DNA from: Solirubrobacteraceae bacterium
GTDB taxonomy: Bacteria > Actinomycetota > Thermoleophilia > Solirubrobacterales > Solirubrobacteraceae
NCBI GenBank assembly: GCA_030447505.1
Contig: JAUJOT010000005.1
Location: forward strand, 238,393-302,392
Reading direction: 5' to 3'
DNA length: 64,000 nucleotides
The number at the start of each line of letters is the position of its first letter. The stretch's first letter is position 1. The position numbers and the translations under genes are program-made. Positions 42,911-52,150 of this stretch are shown here, piece after piece. The notes beneath the pieces are model-generated. The model made no database searches and was not told the origin of the DNA. It saw nothing but the letters and a program-made list of their open reading frames with translations.

Positions 42911-43054
42911 GTGGTCTTCTTGATCTTGCTCATTGCCCTGATCGCGATCTTCGGGCTTGGATCGGTGCTCGAAGCGGCGTTCGTGACGCTGCTCTTGATA
43001 GCGGCCGTCGTGATCGTGGTCGGGCTCGCAATCGCTCGACTGCTCGGCCGCTAG
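42911..43054 (+). CDS. Tiny 47-residue membrane protein
   Basis: GTG 42911 to TAG 43054; almost entirely hydrophobic with two helices (VVFLILLIALIAIFGLGSVL and TLLLIAAVVIVVGLAIARLL) and a basic end. Pattern matches short conserved actinobacterial hydrophobic proteins of unknown role. Ends at the foot of a strong hairpin. Too short for most gene callers. Confidence 0.7.
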   Translation: MVFLILLIALIAIFGLGSVLEAAFVTLLLIAAVVIVVGLAIARLLGR

Positions 43055-43091
43055 CGCCCTTGGCGCCGCGCTCGGCTCGGCGCCAAGGGCG
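43055..43091 (+). terminator. Strong hairpin terminator
   Basis: 13-bp perfect stem CGCCCTTGGCGCC (43055-43067) with GGCGCCAAGGGCG (43079-43091), 11-nt loop, directly after the 47-residue gene's stop codon. Confidence 0.75.
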
Positions 43092-43236
43092 GCCGCCGTC
43101 GCCTCCAAGCCTCAGCGAGGACCAGGGCCAGCATCCTGCGCGACGGTGTCGAGCGACGCATCGGCGCTCTCCGCCGCCGGTCTCACCGACGCAGACCGGC
43201 AAGAACCGTCGTAGCAGCCCTTGTCGACGTTTCTCG

Positions 43237-44628
43237 CTATCCGGTCCGCGCCGCGAATCGCAGCTGTTGTCGGGTCTCGCTCGTGCGGCTGATCCAGACG
43301 ACGGCGGGACGGTCTGTCTTGGGGTCAAAGGCCGCGCGCGGTAGATCGGCGCGCTCGATCGGGCTGACCGGTTCGGGCGCGGCGAAGGTCGCCGCGTCGG
43401 CAGCTCGCAGGCTCGCGAAGACCTGGTCTGTGGTCTGGTTGTTGCCGGGCATGGGCAGCGTCGTCCAGACGACGAGGGTGCTTCCGCGGTCGTCGGTTGT
43501 CACGTCACCGACGGCGGCGTTGGGCGACAGCGTCTGCGGTGCGCCGAAGCGCAGCGACGACCGGGCGGTCGCGACACGCGCAGGGAAGCCCGATCGCGAC
43601 GCTGCCCCGGTGATACTCGACCAGGCGACGGTCGCGGTGCCGTCGCGTGCGAGTGCGGCGGCGACTCGGCCGGCGGGGCGCTCGATGCCCTCGCTGCGCT
43701 CGAGGTCCTGCGCGGCGCGGAACGCGCGCGGGCCGGCGGGGCGCTGGGCGGCGCGCACGATCCACGGCGTGTTGGCCTCCTCGCCGAGATCCTGCGTACC
43801 CCACGCGACAAGCATGCGGCCGTTCGGGGCGGCCGCGACCGAGATCTGGCTGAAGCCGCTCGACGCACCCAGCCGCTGCGGCCTGCCCCAGCTGTGGCCA
43901 GCGCGCCGGACACGCGCCTCGACGCGTCGCTCGGTGGGGCGCCCTCGACGCGAGATCGAGCGCTGGTAGGCGACGAGCAGATCGCTGCCGGCACTCCACG
44001 TCACCGCGGGCGAGCTGATGAAGCCCGAACCGACGATCACCGCCGGTCGCCCGAACGGCCGGTTGGGGCGGCGCAGCGCCACGACGAGGTGGTCACGGCC
44101 GGACAGGTGCTCGACCCAGACGGCGGCAACGTCGCCGCGGTCATTGGCCGCGATCGCGACGTCGTTGCGATCGGCGCGCGTCGTGAGGCGACGGTAGGCG
44201 CCCGGGTCGACCTCGAGCTCGTCTCCGGTTCGGCCGAAGCTGTAGCCGAGGCTGCTCTCGGGCTGCTCGAGGTCGTCTGCGGTGAGGTTGCCCGCGGCGA
44301 GCGGCAGACGCACAAGCGCGAGGCGGCTTCGCCCATACACGGCGGGTGGCGCGGCGAGCACGACGCGGCCGCGGCCGGCGAAGCTGCCGTCGGGCTGCTG
44401 ACCGAAGAGGCGGCTGAACCCGCGACTCGGTACGCCCTGGGCTTGGCTCGTGATGCGGACCGACAGCAGCGCGCGTCCGTTGCTGTTGAAGGCGATCGTC
44501 GGTTCGGCGAGCTGCGGGCTACCGGTCGTGACGCTGGCCGGCGGCGACCACGGCGCCGCGGCGAGCGCCGAAGACGCCGGTACCAACGCCAGCGCGGCGA
44601 CGGCCGGGGCGAGGCGGAGAGTAGGCAT
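43237..44628 (-). CDS. Secreted beta-propeller-like protein
   Basis: 463 residues from ATG 44628 with a Sec signal (APAVAALALVPASSALAAAP). Mature part: repeated blades with aaANDRGDVAAVWVEH, AAPNGRMLVAWGTQD, LARDGTATVAWSSITG and DDRGSTLVVWTTL, each ending in a Val-Trp. Common in Solirubrobacterales and probably exported. Function unknown. The same frame is open upstream to 45456 but without coding character. Confidence 0.78.
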   Translation of the reverse strand: MPTLRLAPAVAALALVPASSALAAAPWSPPASVTTGSPQLAEPTIAFNSNGRALLSVRITSQAQGVPSRGFSRLFGQQPDGSFAGRGRVVLAAPPAVYGRSRLALVRLPLAAGNLTADDLEQPESSLGYSFGRTGDELEVDPGAYRRLTTRADRNDVAIAANDRGDVAAVWVEHLSGRDHLVVALRRPNRPFGRPAVIVGSGFISSPAVTWSAGSDLLVAYQRSISRRGRPTERRVEARVRRAGHSWGRPQRLGASSGFSQISVAAAPNGRMLVAWGTQDLGEEANTPWIVRAAQRPAGPRAFRAAQDLERSEGIERPAGRVAAALARDGTATVAWSSITGAASRSGFPARVATARSSLRFGAPQTLSPNAAVGDVTTDDRGSTLVVWTTLPMPGNNQTTDQVFASLRAADAATFAAPEPVSPIERADLPRAAFDPKTDRPAVVWISRTSETRQQLRFAARTG

Positions 44629-44750
44629 GCGGCGTGAACGAGGCAACGCGACCGGAAGTTGCGCCGTCCCCCGCACGCTGCCCGCGCGAGCGACCTTCGC
44701 AAGCCGGGGCGCCCGCGCCGCGCACGACGGCGCGACGCGGGCGCCGCTTT

Positions 44751-45221
44751 CTACGTCACCGGCTGCTGGCGCGCCGAGCGCTCGCGCCGGCCGGCCGCCA
44801 TCAGGCCACCCGCCGTGATGCCGGCGAACAGCGCGCTCGCGGTGATCGCGACATGCAGGAGGTTGTCGGCCGTGTTGACCGGGATCAGGTTGAACACGTC
44901 GTTGCCGTCGATGAAGCCCCAGACGGTCACGAGCGCGTAGACGATCCCGAAGGCGGTCGCGGTCGTCGCGGCCAGCGGGCCGTTCGGCGCCGCGAGCAGC
45001 AGCAGCAGGCCCGAGGCGATGTGCACGATGTTGTGCCAGCCGTTGACCTCGAAGACGATGAACTCCTCGCCCTGGATGGCTGTGCCGGTCGCGAAGTTCG
45101 TTCCGCCGAAGATGAATCCGAGCACGCCGACGGCGAGCAGCGTGATCCCGAACACGAGGCAGAACGTCTGCGCCAGCGTCCGCCCGGTCGTTTCCTTCTT
45201 GGTCTGGGGTGTTGCGGTCAT
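44751..45221 (-). CDS. DUF4383 membrane protein
   Basis: 156 residues, four membrane helices. Signature FGITLLAVGVLGFIFGGTNF, VNGWHNIVHIASGLLLLLAA and GFIDGNDVFNLIPVNTADNL are diagnostic of DUF4383. Function unknown, common in actinobacteria. Starts after AGGACTGATAC. Confidence 0.9.
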   Translation of the reverse strand: MTATPQTKKETTGRTLAQTFCLVFGITLLAVGVLGFIFGGTNFATGTAIQGEEFIVFEVNGWHNIVHIASGLLLLLAAPNGPLAATTATAFGIVYALVTVWGFIDGNDVFNLIPVNTADNLLHVAITASALFAGITAGGLMAAGRRERSARQQPVT

Positions 45222-45224
45222 GTA

Positions 45225-45419
45225 TCAGTCCTCCGATCTGGGGGTCAGGGCGTACCCGCGGTGATCGCTCGCCGGGCGCGTTCGCTTCGCTGTGATCTCG
45301 CGTTGCAATCCCTGGCGCTCCCGGTGATAGCGCACGATCGCGATCAGCATCACGGCGAACGCGGGGGCGAACAGCAGGGGCTCGAGCGCATGCAGCGCGT
45401 GCGCGGGTACGAGCGTCAT
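45225..45419 (-). CDS. Small membrane protein
   Basis: 64 residues from ATG 45419. One helix (LEPLLFAPAFAVMLIAIVRY) and a basic cytoplasmic tail (HRERQGLQREITAKRTRP). Ends 3 bp before the DUF4383 start, so they are likely one operon. Short, no family. Confidence 0.6.
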   Translation of the reverse strand: MTLVPAHALHALEPLLFAPAFAVMLIAIVRYHRERQGLQREITAKRTRPASDHRGYALTPRSED

Positions 45420-45567
45420 CGCTGGCGGATACCCGCGACGCAACCGCGCTGTCCAAGACGGTCAGCCACCGGACGGCGCGGCGCCGCCCAGACGCCGGCG
45501 CCTGCCGCTGACCCGCTGCACAGCAGGAACTGCTCGTGAAGCGACAGCGGTCCTGGGCGGCCCACTA

Positions 45568-46805
45568 GTGGACGTGTCCGTTAGTTCGTTGGGTTAGGCC
45601 GCGAGCTTGAGGTGCGGCTCGCGGTCGGCGAGGCGGGCCAGGAGGTCGTCGAGCTTGGCGCGGGTGAAGGTCCAATCGAAGGGCTTGGCGATCTGGCGGT
45701 AGTGCTCCTCGAAGGCCGTGATGCGCGCGGCAAGCGCGTCGAGGTCTGCGAAGTCGTTGGGTGTCAGCGCCTTGCGTTGCAGGATCGAGAAGTAGATCTC
45801 GATCTGGTTCAGCCACGAGGCATGGACCGGCAGGTGGATCAGGCGTGCGTTGGCGTAGGTGTCCTGCATGCGGGCGATCGAGGTCTTGCCGGAATGGCTT
45901 GAGCCGTTGTCGACGATCCAGAACACGGTCTTGGCCGACTTGTAGGGCTCGCTGCTCATGACCTGCTCGACGAGCCGTCTGAACGGTTCGATCCCCGTCT
46001 TCGCCTCGCAGCGCCCGAAGAGTCTGGCGTGATGGACGTCCCACGCGGCGAGGTAGGCCAGTGTGCCGCCGCGCTTGTACTCGAACTCAACCAGCGCGGG
46101 GTGCTCGGGCGTTGGTGCAACCGTCTCGTGGCGGCGTGCGAGCGCTTGCAGCTGAGACTTCTCGTCGGCGCAGATGACGTACTCGCCGGGATGCAGCAGC
46201 CGGCCTTCGAAGCGGCGCGCGTACAGATCCAGGACGCGGCCCGCCTTCGGCTGGAAGTTGGGGTCGCGCGGAAAGATCCACGAGCGCTGCTGCCACGGCT
46301 TTAAAGAGCGGTCATGCAGCCAGCGCCAGATCGTCGTCGCCGATGCCTCGGTGACGCCCTGCTCGATGACGAGGCGATGCAGCTCAGTGCGCGAGAAGCG
46401 TCCCAGCGGCCGGTCGTGCTTGACCGGCAGCTCGCACGCGACGGCGACGACGTCGGCGACCTGCTGCGGGGAAAACGGCGCGGGCGGCCCGCGCGTGGTT
46501 TGTCGGTCAGCCCCTCGATGCCCTGCTCACAGAATCTTCGTCGCCACTTGCTGACGACATCCGGATGACAATCGCAGCGCACCGCGATCTCCTTGTCGGC
46601 CAGACCCTCGGCTGCGTACAAGATCATCCGCGCGCGCTGAACATCGCGATACGCGAGCGTCGGCGTCCCCGCGCGCCGCGCAAGCTCATCACGATCCGCC
46701 TCGCCAAGCTCGATCGGGTAGCGGCTGGTCCGGGCCACGATCTCACGTTCGACACCGGGCCCGCATCCTCCTTTAATAACCCGACGAACTTGCGGATGGG
46801 TCCAC
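45568..46805 (-). mobile_element. IS630-family insertion sequence
   Basis: 1238 bp. Terminal inverted repeats: GTGGAC-TCCG-AGTTCGT-GGGTTA at 45568-45596 and its inverse at 46777-46805 (24 of 29 match). TA lies outside each end (45566-45567, 46806-46807), the IS630/Tc1-mariner target duplication. Inserted 12 bp before the cupin start codon. Encodes one transposase in two frames. Confidence 0.9.
45594..46738 (-). CDS. IS630-family transposase read in two frames
   Basis: First frame (46738 to about 46472): HTH with ADKEIAVRCDCHPDVVSKWR and GIEGLTDKPRAGRPRRF. Second frame (about 46474 to 45594): VADVVAVACELPVKHDRP, the catalytic EYVICADEKSQLQALARR (Asp), VFWIVDNGSSHSGKTS (Asp) and HASWLNQIEIYFSILQRKAL (Glu). 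The change occurs at T4C4 (minus strand; plus GGGGAAAA 46468-46475) and needs a -1 shift. A T-TTT slip makes programmed frameshifting possible; a simple one-base deletion is equally possible. Confidence 0.85.
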
Positions 46806-46818
46806 TAGCCTGCCGCGC

Positions 46819-47148
46819 ATGGCGACGGTCATCCCGATCGAGGACCTGCGGCGCAGCGCGACGGCGGCGCTGTTCGAGGGCCGCGAAGACGTGGCGGTCT
46901 CGATCTTCGTCACCGCCTACGAGCGCGGGCAGGGTCCGTCGCTGCACCTGCACCCCTACCCGGAGGTGTTCGTCGTGCAGGCCGGCACGGCGGCCTTCAC
47001 GGTCGGCAACGACGAGCTCGCCGTCAGGCCAGGTCACATCGTGGTCGTCCCGGCACGGACCGCTCACGCCTTCACGTGCGCCGGCGACGACACGCTGCGC
47101 GTGGTCAGCGTCCACCCGAGCGGCACCGTCGAGCAGACGAACCTGTAG
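46819..47148 (+). CDS. Cupin-domain protein
   Basis: 109 residues, single cupin barrel: LHLHPYPEVFVVQAGTAAFT holds the metal-type His-x-His and Glu; RPGHIVVVPARTAHAF the second motif. The IS630 element ends 13 bp before its ATG, likely removing or replacing its promoter. Function unknown; may store or sense a small ligand. Confidence 0.87.
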   Translation: MATVIPIEDLRRSATAALFEGREDVAVSIFVTAYERGQGPSLHLHPYPEVFVVQAGTAAFTVGNDELAVRPGHIVVVPARTAHAFTCAGDDTLRVVSVHPSGTVEQTNL

Positions 47149-47184
47149 CCGCGCGGGCGGCCGCGGCGATCGTCGAGTCCTACG

Positions 47185-48333
47185 TCATCCCCGCGGCGGC
47201 ACGATCCGCAGGATGCGGTCGTCTTCGGCGACCGGGTCGCCGCGGCCGTCGCGATTGCTCGTCAGGACGTACAGCGAGCCGTCGGGCGCCTCGACGACGG
47301 TCCGAAGGCGGCCGAAGCGGCCCTCGAACAGCGCCTCGCCACGGTCGCCGTTGCCGTCGAGCGGGACGCGCCGCAACTGCTCGCCGCGCAGTGCCGCGAC
47401 GAGGAGATCACCCGTCCACGAGGAGCCGGGCCGCGTGACGAACGTGGCGCCCGACGGCGCGATCGTCTCCGGGTAGACGACCAGCGGCGCGGCGAAGTCG
47501 CCGTGGTCGGCGCCCGTGACCTCCGGCCAGCCGTAGTTGCGGCCCTCGCGGATGGCGTTGATCTCGTCGTCGCCGGCGGGCCCGTGCTCGGTCGCGACGA
47601 GCCGGTCGCTGCCGGGCTCCCAGTCCAGCCCCTGCGGGTTGCGGTGGCCGAGCGAGACGATCTCCGCCTCGCCGCCTTCGCCGCGGTACTGCTCGGGCGT
47701 CATGCGCAGGAACTTCCCGTTGCGCGAGTCCGGGTCCTGTGCGAGCTGGGGGCGGCCGGCGTCGCCTGTCGCGATGTAGAGGCGCTCGTCGGGACCGAAC
47801 GCGATGCGCCCGCTGTCGTGGATCGCCCCCGCCTCGATGTCGCCGAGGATCACGGCGTCCTCCGTCAGGCGTCCGTCGCGGAAGCGGTAGCGGGCCAGGC
47901 GCATGCCGTCCGCGGTGGTGAAGAAGAGGTAGACGAAGCGGTTGTCCTCGAACTCGGGGTCGAGTGCCAGGCCGAGCAGACCGCCCTCGCCCTGCGCTGA
48001 GACGTCGACGCGCGCGAGCGGCTCGTCGCGCAGCCTGCCGTCGGCGCCGAGCAGCCGGACGCGTCCGGGGCGCTCGGTGACAAGCGCGCGGCCGTCGGGC
48101 AGCAAGGCGATGTCCCACGGCACCTCGAGGCCGGTGGCCACGGTCTCGACGCGCGCTGCGCCGTCGCTGCGTGCGAGGCGTTCGCGGCGCTGCGTCGTCG
48201 TCCGCGGCGCTGCCGGCGCCGCCGGCGGCGTCGTCGCCGTGGTCCCGGCGGCGCCGCCCGTCTCGTCGTCACCGCCGCAGGCCGAGAGGGCGAGGAGCGC
48301 GGTCAGCAGGGCGAGGAGGAGGCGGGAGGACAC
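47185..48333 (-). CDS. PQQ-dependent sugar dehydrogenase-like lipoprotein
   Basis: 382 residues. Lipobox LSACGGDD at about residue 19; Ala/Pro/Thr linker; then a six-blade propeller of the glucose/sorbosone dehydrogenase family: GLEVPWDIALLPDGRALVTE, GEGGLLGLALDPEF, VSLGHRNPQGLDWEPGS and DDEINAIREGRNYGWPEV (metal and PQQ region). The catalytic-type His in HRNPQGL is kept. Anchored outside the membrane. Sugar substrate unknown. Confidence 0.88.
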   Translation of the reverse strand: MSSRLLLALLTALLALSACGGDDETGGAAGTTATTPPAAPAAPRTTTQRRERLARSDGAARVETVATGLEVPWDIALLPDGRALVTERPGRVRLLGADGRLRDEPLARVDVSAQGEGGLLGLALDPEFEDNRFVYLFFTTADGMRLARYRFRDGRLTEDAVILGDIEAGAIHDSGRIAFGPDERLYIATGDAGRPQLAQDPDSRNGKFLRMTPEQYRGEGGEAEIVSLGHRNPQGLDWEPGSDRLVATEHGPAGDDEINAIREGRNYGWPEVTGADHGDFAAPLVVYPETIAPSGATFVTRPGSSWTGDLLVAALRGEQLRRVPLDGNGDRGEALFEGRFGRLRTVVEAPDGSLYVLTSNRDGRGDPVAEDDRILRIVPPRG

Positions 48334-48419
48334 GGCGCTGGGCTACCCGCAGAGCACGCCGAGCACCGGCCGGCGTCGGTGGGCGTCGGCGGCGGCGGGT
48401 GAGCGAAGATTGCCGTCCC

Positions 48420-49304
48420 ATGACCGTCGGTAACTTCCTTGGTCTCGACGAGCGCCATTCGAGCTTCGACCGCGCAGGCGTCCTCGTCTTGCCGCTTGCG
48501 CTCGAGGCGACCGTCAGTTACGGCGGCGGGACGGCACGCGGGCCGGCGGCGATCATCGAGGCCTCGCAGCAGGTCGAGCTGTACGACCGCGAGCACGACG
48601 ACGAGCCCGCGCTCGAATACGGCGTCCACACGCTCGACGCGCCGCAGCTCGCTGCCGACGATCCCGAGGCGGCGGTCGCGCAGATCGCCGCCGCGGTCGC
48701 TCGGGCTGCGGCGAGCGGCAAGCTCGTGGTCGCGCTCGGCGGCGAGCACACGATCAGCGCCGGTGTCAGCCGCGGGCTGCTCGAGGCGTTCGAGGGCCCG
48801 CTCAGCGTCGTGCAGATCGATGCGCATTGCGATCTACGCGAGACGTATGAGGGCTCGCGCTACAGCCACGCCTGCGTCGCACGGCGGATGCTCGACGACC
48901 CGCGCGTCGAGCAGGTGCTGCAGTTCGGCGTGCGCTCGGCTGCCGCCGAGGAGGTCGCGTTCGCGCGCGGGCACCCCGAGCGCGTGCGCGTGTGGTGGGC
49001 GCAGGAGGTGCAGGACGGCGCCTGGCACGAGGAGCTGCGAGACCGGCTCGAGGGCCGTCGCGTGCATCTGACGATCGACGTCGACGGGCTTGATCCCGCA
49101 GTCGTCCCGGCGACCGGCACGCCCGAGCCTGACGGGCTGCGATGGCGCGAGGTGCTCGACGTCGTCCGCACGACCGCGCGCAGCGCCTCGATCGTCGGCG
49201 TCGACTGCGTCGAGTTGGCGCCGCAGCCGGCGCTGCACGCCGCCGACTTCGCCGTCGCCAAGCTCGTCTACAAGACCATCACCTACGCAGTGAACGGAGG
49301 CTGA
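48420..49304 (+). CDS. speB: Agmatinase-type ureohydrolase
   Basis: 294 residues from ATG 48420. Mn-site motifs: GGEHTI, DAHCDLR and DVDGLDPAVVPATGTPEPDG, all complete. ATVSYGGGTARGPAAIIEAS is the usual N-terminal signature. Splits a guanidino compound, most often agmatine, to putrescine and urea. Arginase or other ureohydrolase activity cannot be excluded. The DHS-like gene begins 6 bp later. Confidence 0.85.
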   Translation: MTVGNFLGLDERHSSFDRAGVLVLPLALEATVSYGGGTARGPAAIIEASQQVELYDREHDDEPALEYGVHTLDAPQLAADDPEAAVAQIAAAVARAAASGKLVVALGGEHTISAGVSRGLLEAFEGPLSVVQIDAHCDLRETYEGSRYSHACVARRMLDDPRVEQVLQFGVRSAAAEEVAFARGHPERVRVWWAQEVQDGAWHEELRDRLEGRRVHLTIDVDGLDPAVVPATGTPEPDGLRWREVLDVVRTTARSASIVGVDCVELAPQPALHAADFAVAKLVYKTITYAVNGG

Positions 49305-49310
49305 GCCGCG

Positions 49311-50294
49311 ATGCAGTACGCGCAGGAGGTCAAGCGGTTCATCCGCCACCACTACCGCCACTTCAACTCGGCCGCGCTGATAGATGCAGCAGAGGGCTAC
49401 GCGAAGCTCGTGTCTGACGGCGGGCGAATGTTCCTGACGCTGGCCGGCGCGATGAGCACCGCCGAACTCGGGATCTCGCTCGCCGAGATGATCCGCGCGG
49501 AAAAGGTCCATGCGATCTGCTGCACCGGCGCCAACCTCGAAGAGGATGTCTTCAACCTCGTGGCGCACGACCACTACGTGCGCGTCCCCAACTACCGTGA
49601 GCTGACGCCGCAGGACGAGCAGGCGCTGCTCGAGCGCCACCTCAACCGCGTCACCGACACCTGCATCCCGGAGGAGGAGGCGATCCGCCGCATCGAAGAC
49701 GCGATCCTCGACGAGTGGGTGTCGGCGGACAAAGCCGGTGAGCGCTTGTTCCCGCATCAGTTCCTGTACCGGATCCTGCGCGGCGGACGGTTGGAGCCCC
49801 ACCACCAGATCGACCCGAACGACTCCTGGATCGTGGCCGCGAGCGAGCAGGACCTGCCGATCTTCGTGCCCGGCTGGGAGGACTCGACGAGCGGCAACAT
49901 CTACACGTCTCACTGTCTCAACGGCACGATCCGCGATGTCCACACGGTGCGCACGGGGATCGAGTACATGATGGCGTTGACCGAGTGGTACCGCGTGGAG
50001 TCGGCCGAGAATGCGATCGGTTTTCTTCAGATCGGCGGTGGCATCGCGGGCGACTTCCCGATCTGCGTCGTGCCGATGCTGCGCCAGGACATGGACCTCG
50101 TCGACACGCCGCTGTGGAGCTACTTCTGTCAGATCAGCGACTCGACGACGAGCTACGGCTCATATTCCGGCGCCGTGCCCAACGAGAAGATCACCTGGGA
50201 GAAGCTGTCGATCGACACGCCGCGCTTCGTGATCGAATCGGATGCGACGATCGTCGCCCCGCTCATCTTCGCGTACGTGCTGGCCGGCGACTGA
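49311..50294 (+). CDS. Deoxyhypusine-synthase-like protein
   Basis: 327 residues. NAD/spermidine enzyme fold: LTLAGAMSTAELGISLAEMI, CTGANLEEDVFNLVAHDHY, GFLQIGGGIAGDFPICV and DSTTSYGSYSGAVPNEK. The region aligned to the human active-site Lys (SWGK) is ITWEKL with K298, so the aminobutyl-carrier Lys seems kept. Bacteria lack eIF5A, so the acceptor is not hypusine; homospermidine-type synthesis is likely. Paired with agmatinase: putrescine supply next to an aminobutyl transferase. Confidence 0.88.
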   Translation: MQYAQEVKRFIRHHYRHFNSAALIDAAEGYAKLVSDGGRMFLTLAGAMSTAELGISLAEMIRAEKVHAICCTGANLEEDVFNLVAHDHYVRVPNYRELTPQDEQALLERHLNRVTDTCIPEEEAIRRIEDAILDEWVSADKAGERLFPHQFLYRILRGGRLEPHHQIDPNDSWIVAASEQDLPIFVPGWEDSTSGNIYTSHCLNGTIRDVHTVRTGIEYMMALTEWYRVESAENAIGFLQIGGGIAGDFPICVVPMLRQDMDLVDTPLWSYFCQISDSTTSYGSYSGAVPNEKITWEKLSIDTPRFVIESDATIVAPLIFAYVLAGD

Positions 50295-50387
50295 AGCGCG
50301 CTCATCGTCTGTTGCGCGTGAGCCGCCGCAGCCCGACGCGGCGGATCCGGCGGGCGATCGGGGGGTGGTCACGTGTGATCTCGTTCA

Positions 50388-51920
50388 TCATCCCCCGCCG
50401 CCGTTGCTGCGCCGCCGCAGCGGCGTCGCGGGGATCGGGTGATCACGCTGGCACGCGCCCGCCAGGGCGACCGTGCCCGCCGCCGCAGGTGCAGCGAGCG
50501 TCGTCGGCTCGGCGCTCTGCAAGAAGTCCATCAGGCGATCGACGTCGTCGGCGCCGGTCGTGTGGTTGAGCACGCACACGCGCAGCGTGTAGCGGCCGTT
50601 GACGATCGTCGACGACACGAGTCCGAGCCCGCTCTGCTCCAGCGCGACGACCAGCGCAGCGTTGTGGGCGTCGACCTCGTCCTCGTTCGCCGCTCCCGGA
50701 AAGCGGCGGCGAAAGCAGATCACGCCGAGCGACGCCGGCGCCGTCAGCTCCAACGCATCGGCGGCGTCGACGCGCTCGCGCACACGCTCTGCGAGGTCAA
50801 GCGAGCGATCGACAGCCGCCGTGAACGCGTCGACTCCGAAGTACTGCAGCGAAACCCAGACCTTCAGGGCGCGCGCGCTGCGCGTGAGCTGCAGGCCGCG
50901 GTCGGAGAGGTTCGTCTCGTCGCCGGCGCAGCAGTCCTGCAGGTAATCGGGCGTCATCTGAAACGCAGTCCGCAGAACGCTGTCATCACGCACGAGCAGG
51001 GCGCCGCACTCGTACGGCTGGTAGAGCCACTTGTGCGGATCGAGCGTTACCGAGTCGGCTGCGTCGAGGCCGCGCAGGAGCTCGCGCCCGCGCTCGGTCA
51101 AGACCGCGAACCCGCCGTAGGCCGCGTCGACGTGCAGCCATACGCCGCGCTCCCGGCACAACTGGGAGAGCGGGGTGAGCGGGTCGACCGCGCCGGTGTT
51201 CGTCGTGCCCGCAGTGGCCGCCACGAACAGCGGCCGCCGGCCGGCACGCACGTCGGCGTCCATGGCCGCGGCGAGAATGCGTGGATCGATCCGAAACCGC
51301 GCGTCGGTCGGGAGCACGCGCAGCTGCTCGGGACGGAAGCCGAGCACGCGCGCCGAGCGCGCGAGCGACGAGTGCGCCTGATCGGAGACGTATCCGACGA
51401 GGTCGGCCGACATGTCGCCGACGAGCGTTTCGCGCGCACACGCCAGCGCCGTCAGGTTTGCGGCGGAGCCCCCGTCGACGAGCACGCCGCCGGCGCCGGC
51501 GGGGTAGCCGATCCACTGCTTGAACCAGGCGAGCACCTCGAGCTCGAGCTGCGTCGGCCCGGCGGACTCCATCCACGAGCCGGCGTAGATGTTGCAGGCG
51601 CTGGCGATGAAGTCACCAAGCGCGCCCGGCCACGTCCCGCAGAACGGGATGAACGCAAAGAAGCCCGGATGGTCACCGCGGCTCATGAACGGCAGCACGT
51701 CGCGATCGAGGCGCGCGAGGATCGCGTCGAAGTCCTGACCCGCCGCCGGTGGTGGGCCGGACAGGCGGTCGCGCATCTCCTGCGGCGACGCGCGGCGCAG
51801 CGGCGGAATCGACCGATCGCACAACCGCTGCACGAGCATGTCGACGGTGCGGTAGCCGTACGCGCGCATCGCCTCCGGATCGACCCCGAGCGGGTCGCCG
51901 TTGCCGTCTGCCTCACGCAC
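50388..51920 (-). CDS. Group II PLP-dependent amino acid decarboxylase
   Basis: 510 residues from a GTG at 51920. GYRTVDMLVQRLCDRSIPPL and HPGFFAFIP are the aromatic-amino-acid decarboxylase start; GGVLVDGGSAANLTALACAR, HVDAAYGGFAVLTERG and the PLP Lys in TLDPHKWLYQPYECG follow. YFGVDAFTAAVDRSLDLAER ends the core. The substrate could be Trp, Tyr, Phe or glutamate-like; the context (polyamine genes) does not settle it. Convergent with the DHS-like gene. Confidence 0.88.
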   Translation of the reverse strand: MREADGNGDPLGVDPEAMRAYGYRTVDMLVQRLCDRSIPPLRRASPQEMRDRLSGPPPAAGQDFDAILARLDRDVLPFMSRGDHPGFFAFIPFCGTWPGALGDFIASACNIYAGSWMESAGPTQLELEVLAWFKQWIGYPAGAGGVLVDGGSAANLTALACARETLVGDMSADLVGYVSDQAHSSLARSARVLGFRPEQLRVLPTDARFRIDPRILAAAMDADVRAGRRPLFVAATAGTTNTGAVDPLTPLSQLCRERGVWLHVDAAYGGFAVLTERGRELLRGLDAADSVTLDPHKWLYQPYECGALLVRDDSVLRTAFQMTPDYLQDCCAGDETNLSDRGLQLTRSARALKVWVSLQYFGVDAFTAAVDRSLDLAERVRERVDAADALELTAPASLGVICFRRRFPGAANEDEVDAHNAALVVALEQSGLGLVSSTIVNGRYTLRVCVLNHTTGADDVDRLMDFLQSAEPTTLAAPAAAGTVALAGACQRDHPIPATPLRRRSNGGGG

Positions 51921-52150
51921 TGACCGTGCATCCTCACAGGCACGCGCCGACGCCGCAACGCGAGCCCCGCGGCTGAAAGACCCACCAACCGCGCCTCGTG
52001 ACGGCGTTCGGTGGCCTGCCGCCTCGGCCTCGCGCGCCGCCACGCGCGCAACGTAAGCCGACGGCAGCCGCGCTCTTGACTCACCTGGCCGGGTACCCCA
52101 GCGCGAGTCTCGAACGCGCTCGATCCCAACGAACCGAGAACGGAGCTCCG

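Noticed and set aside
43237-45456. 739-residue version of the secreted propeller protein
   Set aside because: The signal peptide begins at ATG 44628; upstream residues are shadow of DUF4383 and intergenic DNA.
45565-46044. Minus-strand frame rich in Arg and Ala overlapping the IS630 transposase
   Set aside because: Composition is a frame shadow; the DDE motifs are in the neighbouring frame.
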